Notes: a model not told the origin generated them from the sequence alone. Positions 9,108 to 18,222 are shown, numbered from the stretch's first letter. The stretch is DNA of 64,000 bases from Microbulbifer bruguierae (GCF_029869925.1 NZ_CP118605.1:3314001-3378000), one strand, 5' to 3'. A program made the numbers and translations.

Positions 9108-9286
9108 AAAAAAAAGGCCCCGAAAATACAAGGGGGCCCAGGTCTTAGGGTATTCGTGAAGAGAGAATCCCAATAAGCTCGTGTGCGCGGGGTTCCCCGA
9201 TAAACGCTGCAGAACAGTTATAAAAACTACAGTTTCGGGGCAGATAGCGCATGTCGCCTATGGTCGTATGACCGCATAACAACATG
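9108..9286 (-). ncRNA. candidate ~179-nt small RNA upstream of cca
   Basis: A minus-strand unit with no reading frame of note. It begins about 7 nt after a near-consensus sigma-70 promoter (9293-9320) and ends in an intrinsic terminator (GGCCCC/GGGGCC hairpin at 9116-9138 followed by eight T on the minus strand). The predicted RNA can fold into three local hairpins: GCATGT/ACATGC closing a GGTC-N4-GACC stem, CCCCGA/TCGGGG closing CTGTAG/CTGCAG, and GGGATTC with GAATACCC. I do not recognise a named family. Two GGA motifs are not enough to call it an RsmY/RsmZ-type RNA, and local hairpins do not resemble the rod of 6S RNA. Confidence 0.65.
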
Positions 9287-9292
9287 CCGGAC

Positions 9293-9320
9293 ATTCTATT
9301 AAACCTGTCTTACCTGTCAA
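9293..9320 (-). promoter_or_regulatory. consensus sigma-70 promoter of the candidate sRNA
   Basis: Minus strand: TTGACA (9320-9315, perfect -35), 16-bp spacer, TAGAAT (9298-9293, one change from TATAAT). No protein-coding frame follows within 200 nt, so the product should be the small RNA. Confidence 0.75.
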
Positions 9321-9460
9321 CCATGGCATTTAAACTTTTATTGAGGGAAGTGTCGGTTGGTTCGTTAAACATATATAGGCATGGAATTAACACCTGTTTG
9401 TTTGGTTTAATTCAGCATAATTAATAAGTAAAAGCGCGATTCGTGGGGGATAGTAATAGC

Positions 9461-10024
9461 ATGAGTGACGTGCATGTTCTCACTACAGGGGAAGCAGCCC
9501 GCTATTGTGGGGTTAATTTTCGTACAGTTATCCGTTGGATTGAGCGCGGGCAACTGAAGGCGTACAAGCTGCCAGGTCGTGGTGACCACCGTATTTGCGT
9601 TGATGATTTCGTAGGTTTCCTGCGCGACAACGCGATGCCGGTGCCCGCAGAACTTGGCGCGGCCACGCGCAAAATACTGCTGGTGGCGGATTCGCCGGAG
9701 CTGGTGGCTGCGCGCCAACTGCTGCAGCAGGCTGGCGGTGAAGTGGATGTGGCAGGGGACAGCTTCAGTGCCGGGGCCCTGTTGGCAACCGCCAAGCCCG
9801 CCATGCTGGTACTGGATACCAACCTCGAAGGGGTGAACGGCTTTCAGATACTGGACGCGATCCGCTCTCGCAGTGAGTTTGCGTCTCTGAGCGTCCTGGT
9901 GGTGGCTCCGCAGGGCGAGACCAACCAGCAGCGCTGGCTGGATGCAGGGGCCGATGCCGTGGTTGCAGCAGCCTGTGACCGCAATGAACTGGTGGGCCGT
10001 ATTAATCTGCTGCTGGATGCCTGA
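9461..10024 (+). CDS. HTH (MerR/excisionase-type) regulator with degenerate receiver domain
   Basis: 187 residues. Residues about 5-55 form a MerR-type winged helix (GEAARYCGVNFRTVIRWIERG, then RGDHRI). Residues about 68-187 have the receiver fold: KILLVADS, the phospho-acceptor position LVLDTN, and the hydrophobic strand LVVAP. The conserved Thr/Ser and Lys of true receivers are replaced (AP and A), and the N-terminal acidic pair is reduced to one Asp, so phosphorylation signalling is doubtful. The ATG at 9461 has GGGGGA upstream; a GTG at 9443 is an alternative. Divergent from the candidate sRNA and convergent with spoVR. Confidence 0.8.
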   Translation: MSDVHVLTTGEAARYCGVNFRTVIRWIERGQLKAYKLPGRGDHRICVDDFVGFLRDNAMPVPAELGAATRKILLVADSPELVAARQLLQQAGGEVDVAGDSFSAGALLATAKPAMLVLDTNLEGVNGFQILDAIRSRSEFASLSVLVVAPQGETNQQRWLDAGADAVVAAACDRNELVGRINLLLDA

Positions 10025-10062
10025 TTGGCGACAGTGAATACACGGTACTCCGAACCGGTCGC

Positions 10063-11625
10063 TCAGATCGGTTTGGGGACCAGCATGGATTCCTCTTCTT
10101 CAGATCGGTCCCTGCCCAGCTCCGGGCAGTGGTAACTTGCGGTAATTTCATCGTTGTTGAAGCTGTGCAGGTGGACGTCAAATCCCCACAGCCGATGCAG
10201 GTGCCTCAATACTTCACTGGTATCTTTGCCCAGCGGCCTGCGCTGGTGCTGGGTGTGGTGAAGGGTCAGAGAGCGATCGCCGCGCGTGGCAACGGAAAAT
10301 ACCTGTATATTCGGCTCGCGATTTCCCAGGTTGTACTGCCCGGCCAGCTTAGCCCGCAATTCCCGGTAGCCATCCTCATTGTGAATGGCGTTTACCACAA
10401 TTTCTTTTTCACGATCATCGTCGGATATACAGAACAGCTTCATGTCACGCATGACCTTGGGTGACAGGAATTGCAGGATAAAACTCTCATCCTTGAAATC
10501 CCGCATAGCGAACTGGAAGGTTTCCTTCCAGTTGCTGCCGGCAATGTCCGGGAACCACGCGCGGTCTTCTTCCGTAGGGTTTTCGCAGATACGCCGCAGG
10601 TCGGTAAAAATACTGAACCCCAACGCGTAGGGGTTAATACCGTTGTAGTAAGGGCTGTCGTAGGGCGGCTGATAGATGACACTGGTGTGGCTCTGCAGGA
10701 ATTCCAGCATAAAACCATCGGTCACCTTGCCCCGTAGATACAGCTCCTGCAGCAGGGTGTAGTGCCAGAAGGTTGCCCAGCCTTCATTCATCACCTGGGT
10801 CTGGCGTTGAGGGTAAAAATACTGTGCCAGTTTGCGCACGATGCGCACCAGTTCCCGCTGCCAGTTTTCCAGTAGTGGCGCATTTTTTTCGATGAAGTAG
10901 AGCAGGTTTTCCTGCGGCTCTTCCGGGAAGCGCCGTGCAGGGATCTGTTCTTCGCCATTTCCCAGTTTGGGAATGGTGCGCCACAGATCATTCAGTTGCC
11001 GCTGGCGGTATTCTTCCCGCTCTTTCTGGCGGCGTTCCTCTTCGTGCGCAGAAATCGGGTAGGGGCGTTTATAGCGATCTACCCCGTAATTCATCAGGGC
11101 GTGACAGCTGTCCAGCAGCGCTTCTACTTCGTCCACGCCGTGGCGTTCTTCACAGCGCGCGATATAGTTTTTTGCAAACAACAGGTAATCGATAATGCTG
11201 GACGCATCGGTCCAGGTACGGAATAGGTAATTGCCTTTGAAAAATGAGTTGTGTCCGTAGCAGGCGTGTGCAATCACCAGTGCCTGCATGGTCATGGTGT
11301 TTTCTTCCATGAGATAGGCGATACAGGGATTGGAGTTGATTACAATCTCGTAAGCCAATCCCATGCGCCCGCGCTGGTAATTGTTTTCCACACTGATGAA
11401 TTGTTTGCCAAAAGACCAGTGGTTGTAACCCACCGGCATGCCCACCGATGAGTAGGCATCCATCATCTGCTCGGAACTGATCACTTCTATCTGGTTGGGA
11501 TAGGTATCGAGACCGAACTCCTTGGCCAGCAGCGCAATTTCCCGGTCGTACTCCTGAATAAGTTCGAAAGTCCACTCGGAAGTGGTGGAAATGGGCTGCT
11601 TGGAAGTGATCGCTGAATCTAGCAT
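10063..11625 (-). CDS. SpoVR family protein (YcgB-type)
   Basis: 520 residues, full length for SpoVR proteins, named after a Bacillus cortex-formation protein; the molecular activity is not established. Recognisable by NHWSFGKQF near residue 65, the FKGNYLFRTWTDAS segment, the WATFWHY motif, and NPYALGFSIFTDLRRI. Its start overlaps the yeaH stop in TGATG form, so the two are translationally coupled. In E. coli the equivalents (yeaG, yeaH, ycgB) are stationary-phase and nutrient-stress genes that act together. Confidence 0.92.
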   Translation of the reverse strand: MLDSAITSKQPISTTSEWTFELIQEYDREIALLAKEFGLDTYPNQIEVISSEQMMDAYSSVGMPVGYNHWSFGKQFISVENNYQRGRMGLAYEIVINSNPCIAYLMEENTMTMQALVIAHACYGHNSFFKGNYLFRTWTDASSIIDYLLFAKNYIARCEERHGVDEVEALLDSCHALMNYGVDRYKRPYPISAHEEERRQKEREEYRQRQLNDLWRTIPKLGNGEEQIPARRFPEEPQENLLYFIEKNAPLLENWQRELVRIVRKLAQYFYPQRQTQVMNEGWATFWHYTLLQELYLRGKVTDGFMLEFLQSHTSVIYQPPYDSPYYNGINPYALGFSIFTDLRRICENPTEEDRAWFPDIAGSNWKETFQFAMRDFKDESFILQFLSPKVMRDMKLFCISDDDREKEIVVNAIHNEDGYRELRAKLAGQYNLGNREPNIQVFSVATRGDRSLTLHHTQHQRRPLGKDTSEVLRHLHRLWGFDVHLHSFNNDEITASYHCPELGRDRSEEEESMLVPKPI

Positions 11626-12905
11626 CAGGCGGCAACCTTCTGGGTAAACAATTGGCGGAATACCGGGTAGATATCCTGCAGGTCGACTATCTGTTCCATG
11701 GCGAAATGATCTGGGAATGCGCGCGCGACGCTTTCATACTCATCCCACAAAGCCTGATGGTCTCGCGGGGTAATTTCCACGTAGGAGTAGTACTGCACGT
11801 GGGGCATGATGTCGTCGATGAGAATCTTGTGGCAGGTACTGGAGTCGTCATTCCAGTTGTCGCCATCCGACGCCTGAGCGCCGTAGATGTTCCACTCACT
11901 GGCCGGGTAGCGATCGCGCATGATGTCACGCATCATTTTCAAGGCGCTGGACACGATGGTGCCGCCGGTTTCTCGGGAGTAAAAGAATTCCTGTTCGTCC
12001 ACTTCCTTGGCGCTGGTGTGGTGGCGAATGAAGACCACTTCCGTATATTCATAGCTGCGCTGCAAAAACAGATACAGCAGCAGGAAAAATCGCTTGGCCA
12101 TGTCCTTGGTGGCCTGGTTCATGGAGCCGGAGACATCCATCAGGCAGAACATCACCGCCTTGGATCGCGGACGAGGTTGGCGCACCAATAGGTTGTATTT
12201 GAGGTCGAAGTCATCCAGGAAAGGGATGCGATTGATGCGGTTTTTCAGCTCGTCGATTTTCAGTCGTAATTCATCCACCTTGCGTTGATCGCGAAGGGCG
12301 GGATCTTTGCCTTCTTCGCTTTCCAGCTCGAGTTCGAGGAGTTTTATATTGCGCCGTTTACCGCCGCTCAGGGCAATGCGGCGGGCATTGGCAGCGCGCA
12401 TGGAGCGCACGACATTGAGTCGTCCCGGGGTGCCCTCGTTGCAGAAGCCGGCGCGTACCATCTGGAATGACTCATTGCCAGCCAGCTTGCGCTTGACCAT
12501 GTTTGGCAGCTCCAGACCTTCAAACATGAAGTCAAGAAATTCTTCCTGGGAAATCTGGAATACGAATTCGTCTATGCCCTCGCCACTGTCGCTGGCACCA
12601 CTGCCTCCACCGCCACTACCCTGACCCTGTCCGGGACGGGGAATACGATCGCCGGTGACAAACTCCTTATTGCCAGGTAGCACCTGCTCCATATAGCCGC
12701 CGCGCCCATTGGAAAAGATTGGTTCTTTCAGGTCGCGTGCGGGAATACTGATCTTCTCGCCTTTATCCATATCGGTGATGGATCGGCTGTTCATGGCTTC
12801 GCCGACAGCTTTCTTGATGTGTGCTTTGTAACGCCGTAAAAAACGCTGGCGATTAACGGTACTTTTCTTTTTGCCGTTGAGACGGCGGTCGATGATGTAG
12901 CTCAT
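11625..12905 (-). CDS. YeaH/YhbH family (DUF444) VWA-like protein
   Basis: 426 residues. Basic N-terminus ([20 protein letters not shown]), a Gly-rich stretch near residues 91-106, a coiled-coil-like acidic/basic section at 190-225, and a von Willebrand A-like domain with the metal-site motif DVSGS at 257-261 and TGGT further on. The family is a partner of the PrkA kinase and SpoVR in stress operons; the mechanism is not known. One base overlaps spoVR. It is separated from prkA by 197 bp that hold a large structured element. Confidence 0.92.
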   Translation of the reverse strand: MSYIIDRRLNGKKKSTVNRQRFLRRYKAHIKKAVGEAMNSRSITDMDKGEKISIPARDLKEPIFSNGRGGYMEQVLPGNKEFVTGDRIPRPGQGQGSGGGGSGASDSGEGIDEFVFQISQEEFLDFMFEGLELPNMVKRKLAGNESFQMVRAGFCNEGTPGRLNVVRSMRAANARRIALSGGKRRNIKLLELELESEEGKDPALRDQRKVDELRLKIDELKNRINRIPFLDDFDLKYNLLVRQPRPRSKAVMFCLMDVSGSMNQATKDMAKRFFLLLYLFLQRSYEYTEVVFIRHHTSAKEVDEQEFFYSRETGGTIVSSALKMMRDIMRDRYPASEWNIYGAQASDGDNWNDDSSTCHKILIDDIMPHVQYYSYVEITPRDHQALWDEYESVARAFPDHFAMEQIVDLQDIYPVFRQLFTQKVAA

Positions 12906-12940
12906 AGTACTGCCCTAGACCTAGCTTTTTCAGGTCGTGA

Positions 12941-13073
12941 GTGGCGGTGCTGATGCCGGTGGCAGTTTGTGAGGCACGAACTAGGTGCCTCGAAACCCAT
13001 CACTGGGGGTGCGTCTGAGGCTATCCAGGCCGCAGACGGGCTCACAAACAGGCACCGGCACTTTCACCGCCAC
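12941..13073 (-). repeat. structured intergenic repeat, copy C (between prkA and yeaH)
   Basis: 33-nt arms at 12941-12973 and 13041-13073 pair at 27 of 33 positions. Inside are three hairpins: CGTCTG/CAGACG (13012-13038) with a loop containing CTGGATA on the minus strand, CCC-AGTGAT-GGG (12996-13007), and GAGGCAC/GTGCCTC (12971-12991). Read on the minus strand it shares AGTGCCGG, the CGTC-hairpin, CCCAGnGATGGGTT and GGCrCCTAG with the copies at 28421 and 29322. It begins 30 nt after the prkA stop, in the operon direction. Confidence 0.75.
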
Positions 13074-13102
13074 ATAAATATCTCCGGATCCACCGCGTCA
13101 GA

Positions 13103-15025
13103 TTACTGAGACTTACGTACCCGCAGGTACCACTCGGAAAGCAGTCGCACTTGTTTCTCTGTGTAACCGCGTTCGACCATACGCGCCACAAAGTCAGCGT
13201 GTTTTTTCTGGTCATCTGCGGATGCTTTGGTATTGAAAGAAATGACTGGCAGCAGATCCTCGGTGTTGGAGAACATCTTCTTCTCGATCACCGCGCGCAG
13301 TTTTTCGTAGGAGCGCCAGTCAGGGTTCTTACCCTGATTGCCCGCGCGAGCGCGCAGAACGAAGTTGACGATTTCGTTACGGAAATCCTTCGGATTGGAA
13401 ATTCCGGCGGGTTTTTCCGTCTTTTCCAGCTCCTCGTTCAGTGCCGCACGATCAAGAATTTCGCCGGTTTCCGGATCGCGGTATTCCTGATCCTGAATCC
13501 AGAAGTCCGCGTAAGTTACATAACGGTCAAACAGGTTCTGGCCGTATTCCGCATAGGATTCAAGATACGCCGTTTGAATTTCCTTGCCGATAAACTCCAC
13601 ATAGCGCGGTGCCAGATATTCCTTGATGAACCCCAGGTAGTTTTCCTGCTGTTCCGGCGGGAACTGCTCCTGTTCTATCTGTTGCTCCAATACATACAAC
13701 AGGTGTACCGGGTTGGCCGCCACTTCGGTAGCGTCAAAATTGAACACCTTGGAAAGGATCTTGAAGGCGAAGCGGGTGGAAAGGCCGTTCATGCCCTCAT
13801 CCACACCGGCGTTGTCACGGTACTCCTGAATGGTCTTCGCTTTTGGATCGGTGTCTTTCAGGTTTTCGCCGTCATATACCCGCATCTTGGAAAAAATACT
13901 CGAATTTTCCGGGTTCTTGGTGCGGGAGAGAACCGAGAACTGCGCCAGCATACGCAGGGTGTCCGGTGCGCAGGGGGCTTTCGCCAGAGAACTATTTTCC
14001 AACAGCTTGTCGTAAATCTTGATCTCTTCCTTGACCCGCAGGCAGTAGGGTACCTTGACAATGTAAATGCGGTCGAGGAACGCCTCATTATTGCGGTTAT
14101 TACGGAAAGTTTGCCATTCAGATTCGTTGGAGTGAGCCAGGATCACACCGTTGAATGGGATAGCACCGAGGCCTTCGGTGCTGTTGTAGTTGCCTTCCTG
14201 AGTCGCGGTCAGCAGTGGATGCAGCACCTTGATCGGCGCCTTGAACATTTCTACAAATTCCATCAGCCCTTGATTGGAGCGGCACAGGCTGCCGGAAAAA
14301 CTATACGCATCCGGATCGTTTTGTGGAAAGTCTTCCAGCTTGCGGATGTCCACCTTGCCCACCAGGGAAGAAATATCCTGGTTGTTCTCATCGCCGGGTT
14401 CAGTTTTCGCAATGGCAATCTGGTCGAGAATAGACGGTCTGATTTTCACCACTTTGAATTTGGTGATATCACCGTTGTACTCGTGCAGTCGCTTTACCGC
14501 CCACGGCGACATGATGGTATTCACATAGCGACGGGGAATACCGTAGTCCTCTTCGAGGATCTGGCCATCTTCTGTGGGTGAGAAAAGGGCAAGGGGAGAT
14601 TCAAACACCGGAGACCCTTTGATGGCGTAGATCGGAACCTGCTCCATTAGCGCCTTGAGACGCTCTGCCAGCGAGGACTTGCCGCCGCCGACGGGGCCGA
14701 GCAGGTAAAGAATCTGTTTCTTTTCTTCTAGTCCCTGGGCGGCATGGCGGAAGAAGGAGACGATCTGCTCAATAGCTTCTTCCATGCCATAGAATTCACT
14801 AAAGGCCTTGTACCGCTTGATGACCTTGTTGGAGAAAATGCGTGAGAGCCGGGGGTCCCGAGAGGTGTCGACCAGCTCGGCTTCGCCGATGGCCATCAGC
14901 ATGCGCTCGGCGGGAGAAGCATAGGCACTGCGGTCGTGTTTGCACAGTTCCAGATATTCCTGGATGGTGAGCTCTTCCTCCTGAACCGATTCGTAGCGTT
15001 CCAGGTAGTGGTTGAATATCGACAT
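13103..15025 (-). CDS. prkA: PrkA family serine protein kinase (YeaG)
   Basis: 640 residues, the standard length. AAA-type N-terminal domain with Walker A GPVGGGKSS at 110-118, then the conserved PrkA core (MSPWAVKRLHEYNGD, LLTATQEGNYNSTEG, ILAHSNESEWQTFRNN) and the C-terminal kinase-like domain. Family members phosphorylate proteins on Ser/Thr and take part in starvation and stationary-phase responses. First gene of prkA-yeaH-spoVR. In E. coli this operon is controlled by NtrC/sigma-54 and sigma-S; I could not find a convincing sigma-54 site on this strand upstream. Confidence 0.95.
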   Translation of the reverse strand: MSIFNHYLERYESVQEEELTIQEYLELCKHDRSAYASPAERMLMAIGEAELVDTSRDPRLSRIFSNKVIKRYKAFSEFYGMEEAIEQIVSFFRHAAQGLEEKKQILYLLGPVGGGKSSLAERLKALMEQVPIYAIKGSPVFESPLALFSPTEDGQILEEDYGIPRRYVNTIMSPWAVKRLHEYNGDITKFKVVKIRPSILDQIAIAKTEPGDENNQDISSLVGKVDIRKLEDFPQNDPDAYSFSGSLCRSNQGLMEFVEMFKAPIKVLHPLLTATQEGNYNSTEGLGAIPFNGVILAHSNESEWQTFRNNRNNEAFLDRIYIVKVPYCLRVKEEIKIYDKLLENSSLAKAPCAPDTLRMLAQFSVLSRTKNPENSSIFSKMRVYDGENLKDTDPKAKTIQEYRDNAGVDEGMNGLSTRFAFKILSKVFNFDATEVAANPVHLLYVLEQQIEQEQFPPEQQENYLGFIKEYLAPRYVEFIGKEIQTAYLESYAEYGQNLFDRYVTYADFWIQDQEYRDPETGEILDRAALNEELEKTEKPAGISNPKDFRNEIVNFVLRARAGNQGKNPDWRSYEKLRAVIEKKMFSNTEDLLPVISFNTKASADDQKKHADFVARMVERGYTEKQVRLLSEWYLRVRKSQ

Positions 15026-15422
15026 GGTTTACGACTCCCTGTAGCGTACCGCGTCAGTAACCGGCCTCCTGCCGTGGATTACCTACTGCGCTGCTGCGTG
15101 GTGGTGACCGCGAATACATCTCGCAGCGACTGCTTGAGAGTGCTGACGTGCGAAAACGCTATCTTTATTACCTATTGATTGTGCGGCGGTACTGCTGCCG
15201 CAATCGAGGGACTGCATTCAGTTCCCGCACTTTCAGGATAGTCACCGCTGTGACATTGAAAGGGCTATAGAATGAAAAAACGAGGGGTTTTGCGCCAGTT
15301 TTGCGAAAGGTGTTTGCGGGTTAAAATGCGCCACATTCCAGGCTGGCAAGCTGCTTGCTAGCCCCGCTTGGCGGCAGGCAGCGGGAATCGCGACAAAAAC
15401 TTAACCATATATAAGGAAGATC
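15026..15422. other. prkA-galE divergent intergenic region
   Basis: 397 bp. Near galE, at 15341-15363, there is a near-perfect hairpin (GGCTGGCAAGC with GCTTGCTAGCC). Its sequence also matches the sigma-54 pattern TGGCA-N7-TTGCT at 15344-15359. galE itself has AAGGAAGA before its ATG. Nothing else is recognised. Confidence 0.45.
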
Positions 15423-16448
15423 ATGAACGTTCTGGTAACTGGGGGCGCCGGCTATATCGGCAGTCACACCTGTGTTGAGCTCCTCGAGGCCGGTTTCTCG
15501 CCGGTGGTAATCGACAACCTCTGCAATAGTAGTGAAGAGGCGCTCCAGCGGGTGCAGGCCATTACCGGTAAAGCGGTTCCCTTCCACCAGGTGGATATCA
15601 AAGACGCTGATGGGCTGCGGGAGATTTTTCGTCAGTACAACATCGCCGCGGTGATCCACTTTGCTGGCCTCAAGGCCGTTGGCGAATCCGTTTCCCAACC
15701 CCTGCGCTATTACCAGAACAATGTTGCAGGAACCGTCACTCTTTGCCAGGTGATGGAAGAGTTTGGTGTGAACCAGCTGATCTTCAGCTCCTCCGCCACC
15801 GTGTACGGCGACCCTGCCAGCGTGCCGATTCGCGAAGACTTCCCCACCGGCGCCACCAATCCTTACGGTGCCAGCAAGCTGATGGTCGAGGATATTCTGC
15901 AGGACCTGTGTAAGGCTCCGGGTAATCAGTGGAAGGTCAGCCTGTTGCGCTACTTCAACCCGATTGGTGCCCACGAGAGTGGCACTATCGGCGAAGATCC
16001 TGCGGGAATACCTAACAACTTGCTGCCCTTTGTCGCTCAGGTGGCCGTGGGGCGCTTGCCGCAACTTCAGGTATTCGGCGATGACTACCCAACGCCGGAT
16101 GGCACCGGTGTGCGTGACTATATCCATGTGGTCGATTTGGCTCGCGGCCACTTAGCGGCGTTGAATAAGCTGCAGAAAGAGGAAACTGAAGCCGGCTGCT
16201 ACACCTATAACCTTGGCACTGGCCGCGGTAGCTCCGTACTGGAAATCGTGCGCGCCTTTGCTGAAGCCTCCCAGAAAGAAATTCCCTACCAAGTCGTCCC
16301 CCGCCGCCCTGGTGATATCGCTGAGTGCTACGCGGACCCCACATTCGCGGAACAGGAACTGGGGTGGAAGACCGAGCTTGATCTCAAACGTATGGTGGAA
16401 GATACCTGGCGCTGGCAGTCGCAGAATCCGAATGGTTATTCAGATTGA
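15423..16448 (+). CDS. galE: UDP-glucose 4-epimerase GalE
   Basis: Interconverts UDP-glucose and UDP-galactose with tightly bound NAD, supplying precursors for surface polysaccharide. 341 residues. NAD-binding [10 protein letters not shown] at 6-15, the SSSATVYG catalytic Ser/Thr strand near 126, and the YGASK catalytic Tyr-Lys pair near 150. [10 protein letters not shown] and the C-terminal [10 protein letters not shown] are typical of GalE. Good ribosome binding site, and a terminator follows, so it appears to be monocistronic. Confidence 0.97.
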   Translation: MNVLVTGGAGYIGSHTCVELLEAGFSPVVIDNLCNSSEEALQRVQAITGKAVPFHQVDIKDADGLREIFRQYNIAAVIHFAGLKAVGESVSQPLRYYQNNVAGTVTLCQVMEEFGVNQLIFSSSATVYGDPASVPIREDFPTGATNPYGASKLMVEDILQDLCKAPGNQWKVSLLRYFNPIGAHESGTIGEDPAGIPNNLLPFVAQVAVGRLPQLQVFGDDYPTPDGTGVRDYIHVVDLARGHLAALNKLQKEETEAGCYTYNLGTGRGSSVLEIVRAFAEASQKEIPYQVVPRRPGDIAECYADPTFAEQELGWKTELDLKRMVEDTWRWQSQNPNGYSD

Positions 16449-16476
16449 AGCCGAGCAAATAATATGAGCGAAATAG

Positions 16477-16503
16477 CGGGCCTGCGGGCCCGTTTTTATT
16501 TTG
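16477..16503 (+). terminator. intrinsic terminator of galE
   Basis: CGGGCC (16477-16482), loop TGCG, GGCCCG (16487-16492), then TTTTTATTTT. It closes the galE transcript and marks the left edge of the AT-richer islet. Confidence 0.88.
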
Positions 16504-16882
16504 TGCGGTGGAAATATACGTACTGAAATTACACAATAGCCAGATGTCTGAATTCAACGATTTCAGTAAAAAATTGGTTTTCAGGTAGCTGGCAGAAAAT
16601 TCATCTGGCTCTGAAATAGAACGGAGATTCTACTATTTCTGGAGTATCACATGTAAGGCATTGACTTTTAACGACTTATAAATATGCTCAATAGCCAATG
16701 CCAAAGTGTGCGAAAACGCTGAAATTCTCGTTATTTCGCACAGACGTTCCTTGATGTTGAGGGAAGCTGTTGAATTGAAAGGGATATTCTCCAAATCTAG
16801 AGTATCGCGGTAGGTAAATAGTAGCCCGAGAGATATAAGGCTGTAGGCCTTTGAATAAACTGTTATGGGTCGTAAAAATAGC
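16504..16882. other. AT-rich intergenic region
   Basis: About 380 bp, clearly poorer in G and C than the neighbourhood. An 88-codon minus-strand frame (16633-16899) exists but has no recognisable family, no ribosome binding site and overlaps the next gene, so I do not call it. Nothing else is seen. Confidence 0.4.
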
Positions 16883-17263
16883 ATGAACAAAATACTCATA
16901 TTATTTTTGATTTTTTCCTCGACGTTGGTGCAAGCCAGCGTGGATAAAGACTTATGTCCAACCTTGAATCTCGGAATCCAAAAATCTGAAGCTACGCCTG
17001 TAGTAAAAGTTGCACCTGAATATCCGAAAAGTACGGGTCGTTATCTGCCGGCATGTGTAATCGTCTCTTTTGAGCTCAAAGAGAAACCTGGCTCAGAAGG
17101 AAAGGTGTTAATTCCAAGTAACATAAAAATCGAAAGCGCTACGATGGAAGTATGGAAAGAGCCAATGAAAGTTGCCGTGTCAAAATGGGTATATTTGTCA
17201 AAAAATGTAGAGTACCGCGGGCGCCAATATGTAGATTACAGGCTCCAGCTGGCAAACCCATAA
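16883..17263 (+). CDS. secreted protein with TonB C-terminal-like domain
   Basis: 126 residues from the ATG at 16883 (an in-frame ATG at 16865 would add six residues). Signal peptide MNKILILFLIFSSTLVQA, then a mature domain with the TonB-C pattern: VKVAPEYPKS, a VIVSFELK strand, KIESATMEVWKEPMKVAVSKWVYL, and a final YRLQL strand. It lacks the membrane anchor and proline-rich spacer of a true TonB, so it would be a free periplasmic or secreted protein. Low GC compared with galE. Function unknown; similar domain at the end of the protein at 50127-51248. Confidence 0.7.
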   Translation: MNKILILFLIFSSTLVQASVDKDLCPTLNLGIQKSEATPVVKVAPEYPKSTGRYLPACVIVSFELKEKPGSEGKVLIPSNIKIESATMEVWKEPMKVAVSKWVYLSKNVEYRGRQYVDYRLQLANP

Positions 17264-17301
17264 CAAGTGACTACGACTCTGAGGGAACCTAACCCGCTGT
17301 T

Positions 17302-17335
17302 GAACACACCTCCATCTAACTGATCTGGAGGTGTC
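17302..17335. repeat. inverted repeat at the head of the IS remnant
   Basis: ACACCTCCA and TGGAGGTGT separated by 12-16 bases, directly before the orfA remnant. It may be part of the left end of the former element or a hairpin that shielded the transposase start. No T-run. Confidence 0.5.
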
Positions 17336-17337
17336 AA

Positions 17338-17581
17338 ATGGCACGCAGAAAGCACTACAACTACGACGACGACGATTTAAGGCGACTGCGGTCGCGTTAA
17401 CCGAAATTCCCGGTGTGGTTGCCAAACATGTGGCGGAAGCACTCGATATCCATGAAGTCATGCTTTATCGTTGGCGTATGGAAATGCGACGGGGCAGATC
17501 ATGCCTAAGAAGAAAAAAATGCAAATTGATCCAGAGGTCAAATCTGAGCTGAAGCGGCTCAGGAAGCTGGAGCGCGGTTGA
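17338..17581 (+). pseudogene. IS3-type transposase OrfA remnant, two frameshifts
   Basis: Three short frames join into one OrfA-like protein: MARRKHYNYDDDD from 17338, then ATAVALTEIPGVVAKHVAEA and ALDIHEVMLYRWRMEM in the next frame, then MPKKKKMQIDPEVKSELKRL from 17501 to a stop at 17579-17581. A lost base near 17378 and a change near 17495 break the frame. The helix-turn-helix and the basic leucine-rich segment are recognisable, but no OrfB (DDE domain) is left. It is a decayed insertion sequence. Confidence 0.8.
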
Positions 17582-17707
17582 GTGCGAGGTTTTGCGCAAT
17601 AAATCGGTTGTGAGATTAATGTTGGTTGGGGTTTACGCCTCTTAGGTACTGTTTGGTGTAGTCGACCAAAATTATTTTTTTGTTGCATAATTAACGGAGA
17701 TTTATTG

Positions 17708-17929
17708 ATGCCTATTCTGAAGTGGATTATTCAATATCTCTTGATGTTATTTGTATTGTTCCTGCTTTTTTCTGGCGTTCAATACTTGAAAGGTAAAGAT
17801 TTTGAGTATGCGGTGGAGTTTGGTGTGCTGTGGGCTATTGTAAGCTCAACCATTTTCCTGGTTGTGCGTATAAGGAATTACAAAAATCGGATTACGTGTA
17901 AATTATGTAAGGATCTGCCGGAGCACTAG
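17708..17929 (+). CDS. small hypothetical membrane protein
   Basis: 73 residues. ATG at 17708 with GGAGA seven bases upstream (a TTG directly before it is less likely). Two predicted membrane segments (about residues 5-25 and 34-54) and a short basic tail containing C-K-L-C. No family recognised. AT-rich, single gene between the IS remnant and the next small gene. The good ribosome binding site is the main reason to call it real. Confidence 0.55.
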   Translation: MPILKWIIQYLLMLFVLFLLFSGVQYLKGKDFEYAVEFGVLWAIVSSTIFLVVRIRNYKNRITCKLCKDLPEH

Positions 17930-18222
17930 TTGAGCTTCCCCTGCGAGGCGACATTTGGAGGTTCGACGGCATGGGCCATAACAATAAAAATATAAAAATG
18001 TATTAAACATGGGATGTTCTTAGAAATTATGCCGCCATTGTGCTTGTTCTGTTTTTACTGTCGGATATTTTGTTTGGGAAGTATTCGCAAAAAACAATGG
18101 ACTGAGGAAGTATATCTATATTCCATCTGGTGACCGCGCTTAAAAAATTTGCAATCGAAAACCTCTTGGTTGCCTTAAAGAAACTTAGCCTCCGCTGATT
18201 GTTATCTATAATAGGAGTGTGA

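Noticed and set aside
9108..9286. Assignment of the small RNA to 6S, RsmY/Z or SRP RNA
   Set aside because: Local hairpins rather than a rod, too few GGA motifs, and no SRP tetraloop/asymmetric loop signature.
13151..14581. 476-codon + strand frame
   Set aside because: Antisense shadow of prkA in a codon-biased gene.
16633..16899. 88-codon minus-strand frame in the AT-rich gap
   Set aside because: No ribosome binding site, no recognisable family, and it overlaps the start of the TonB-C-like gene.
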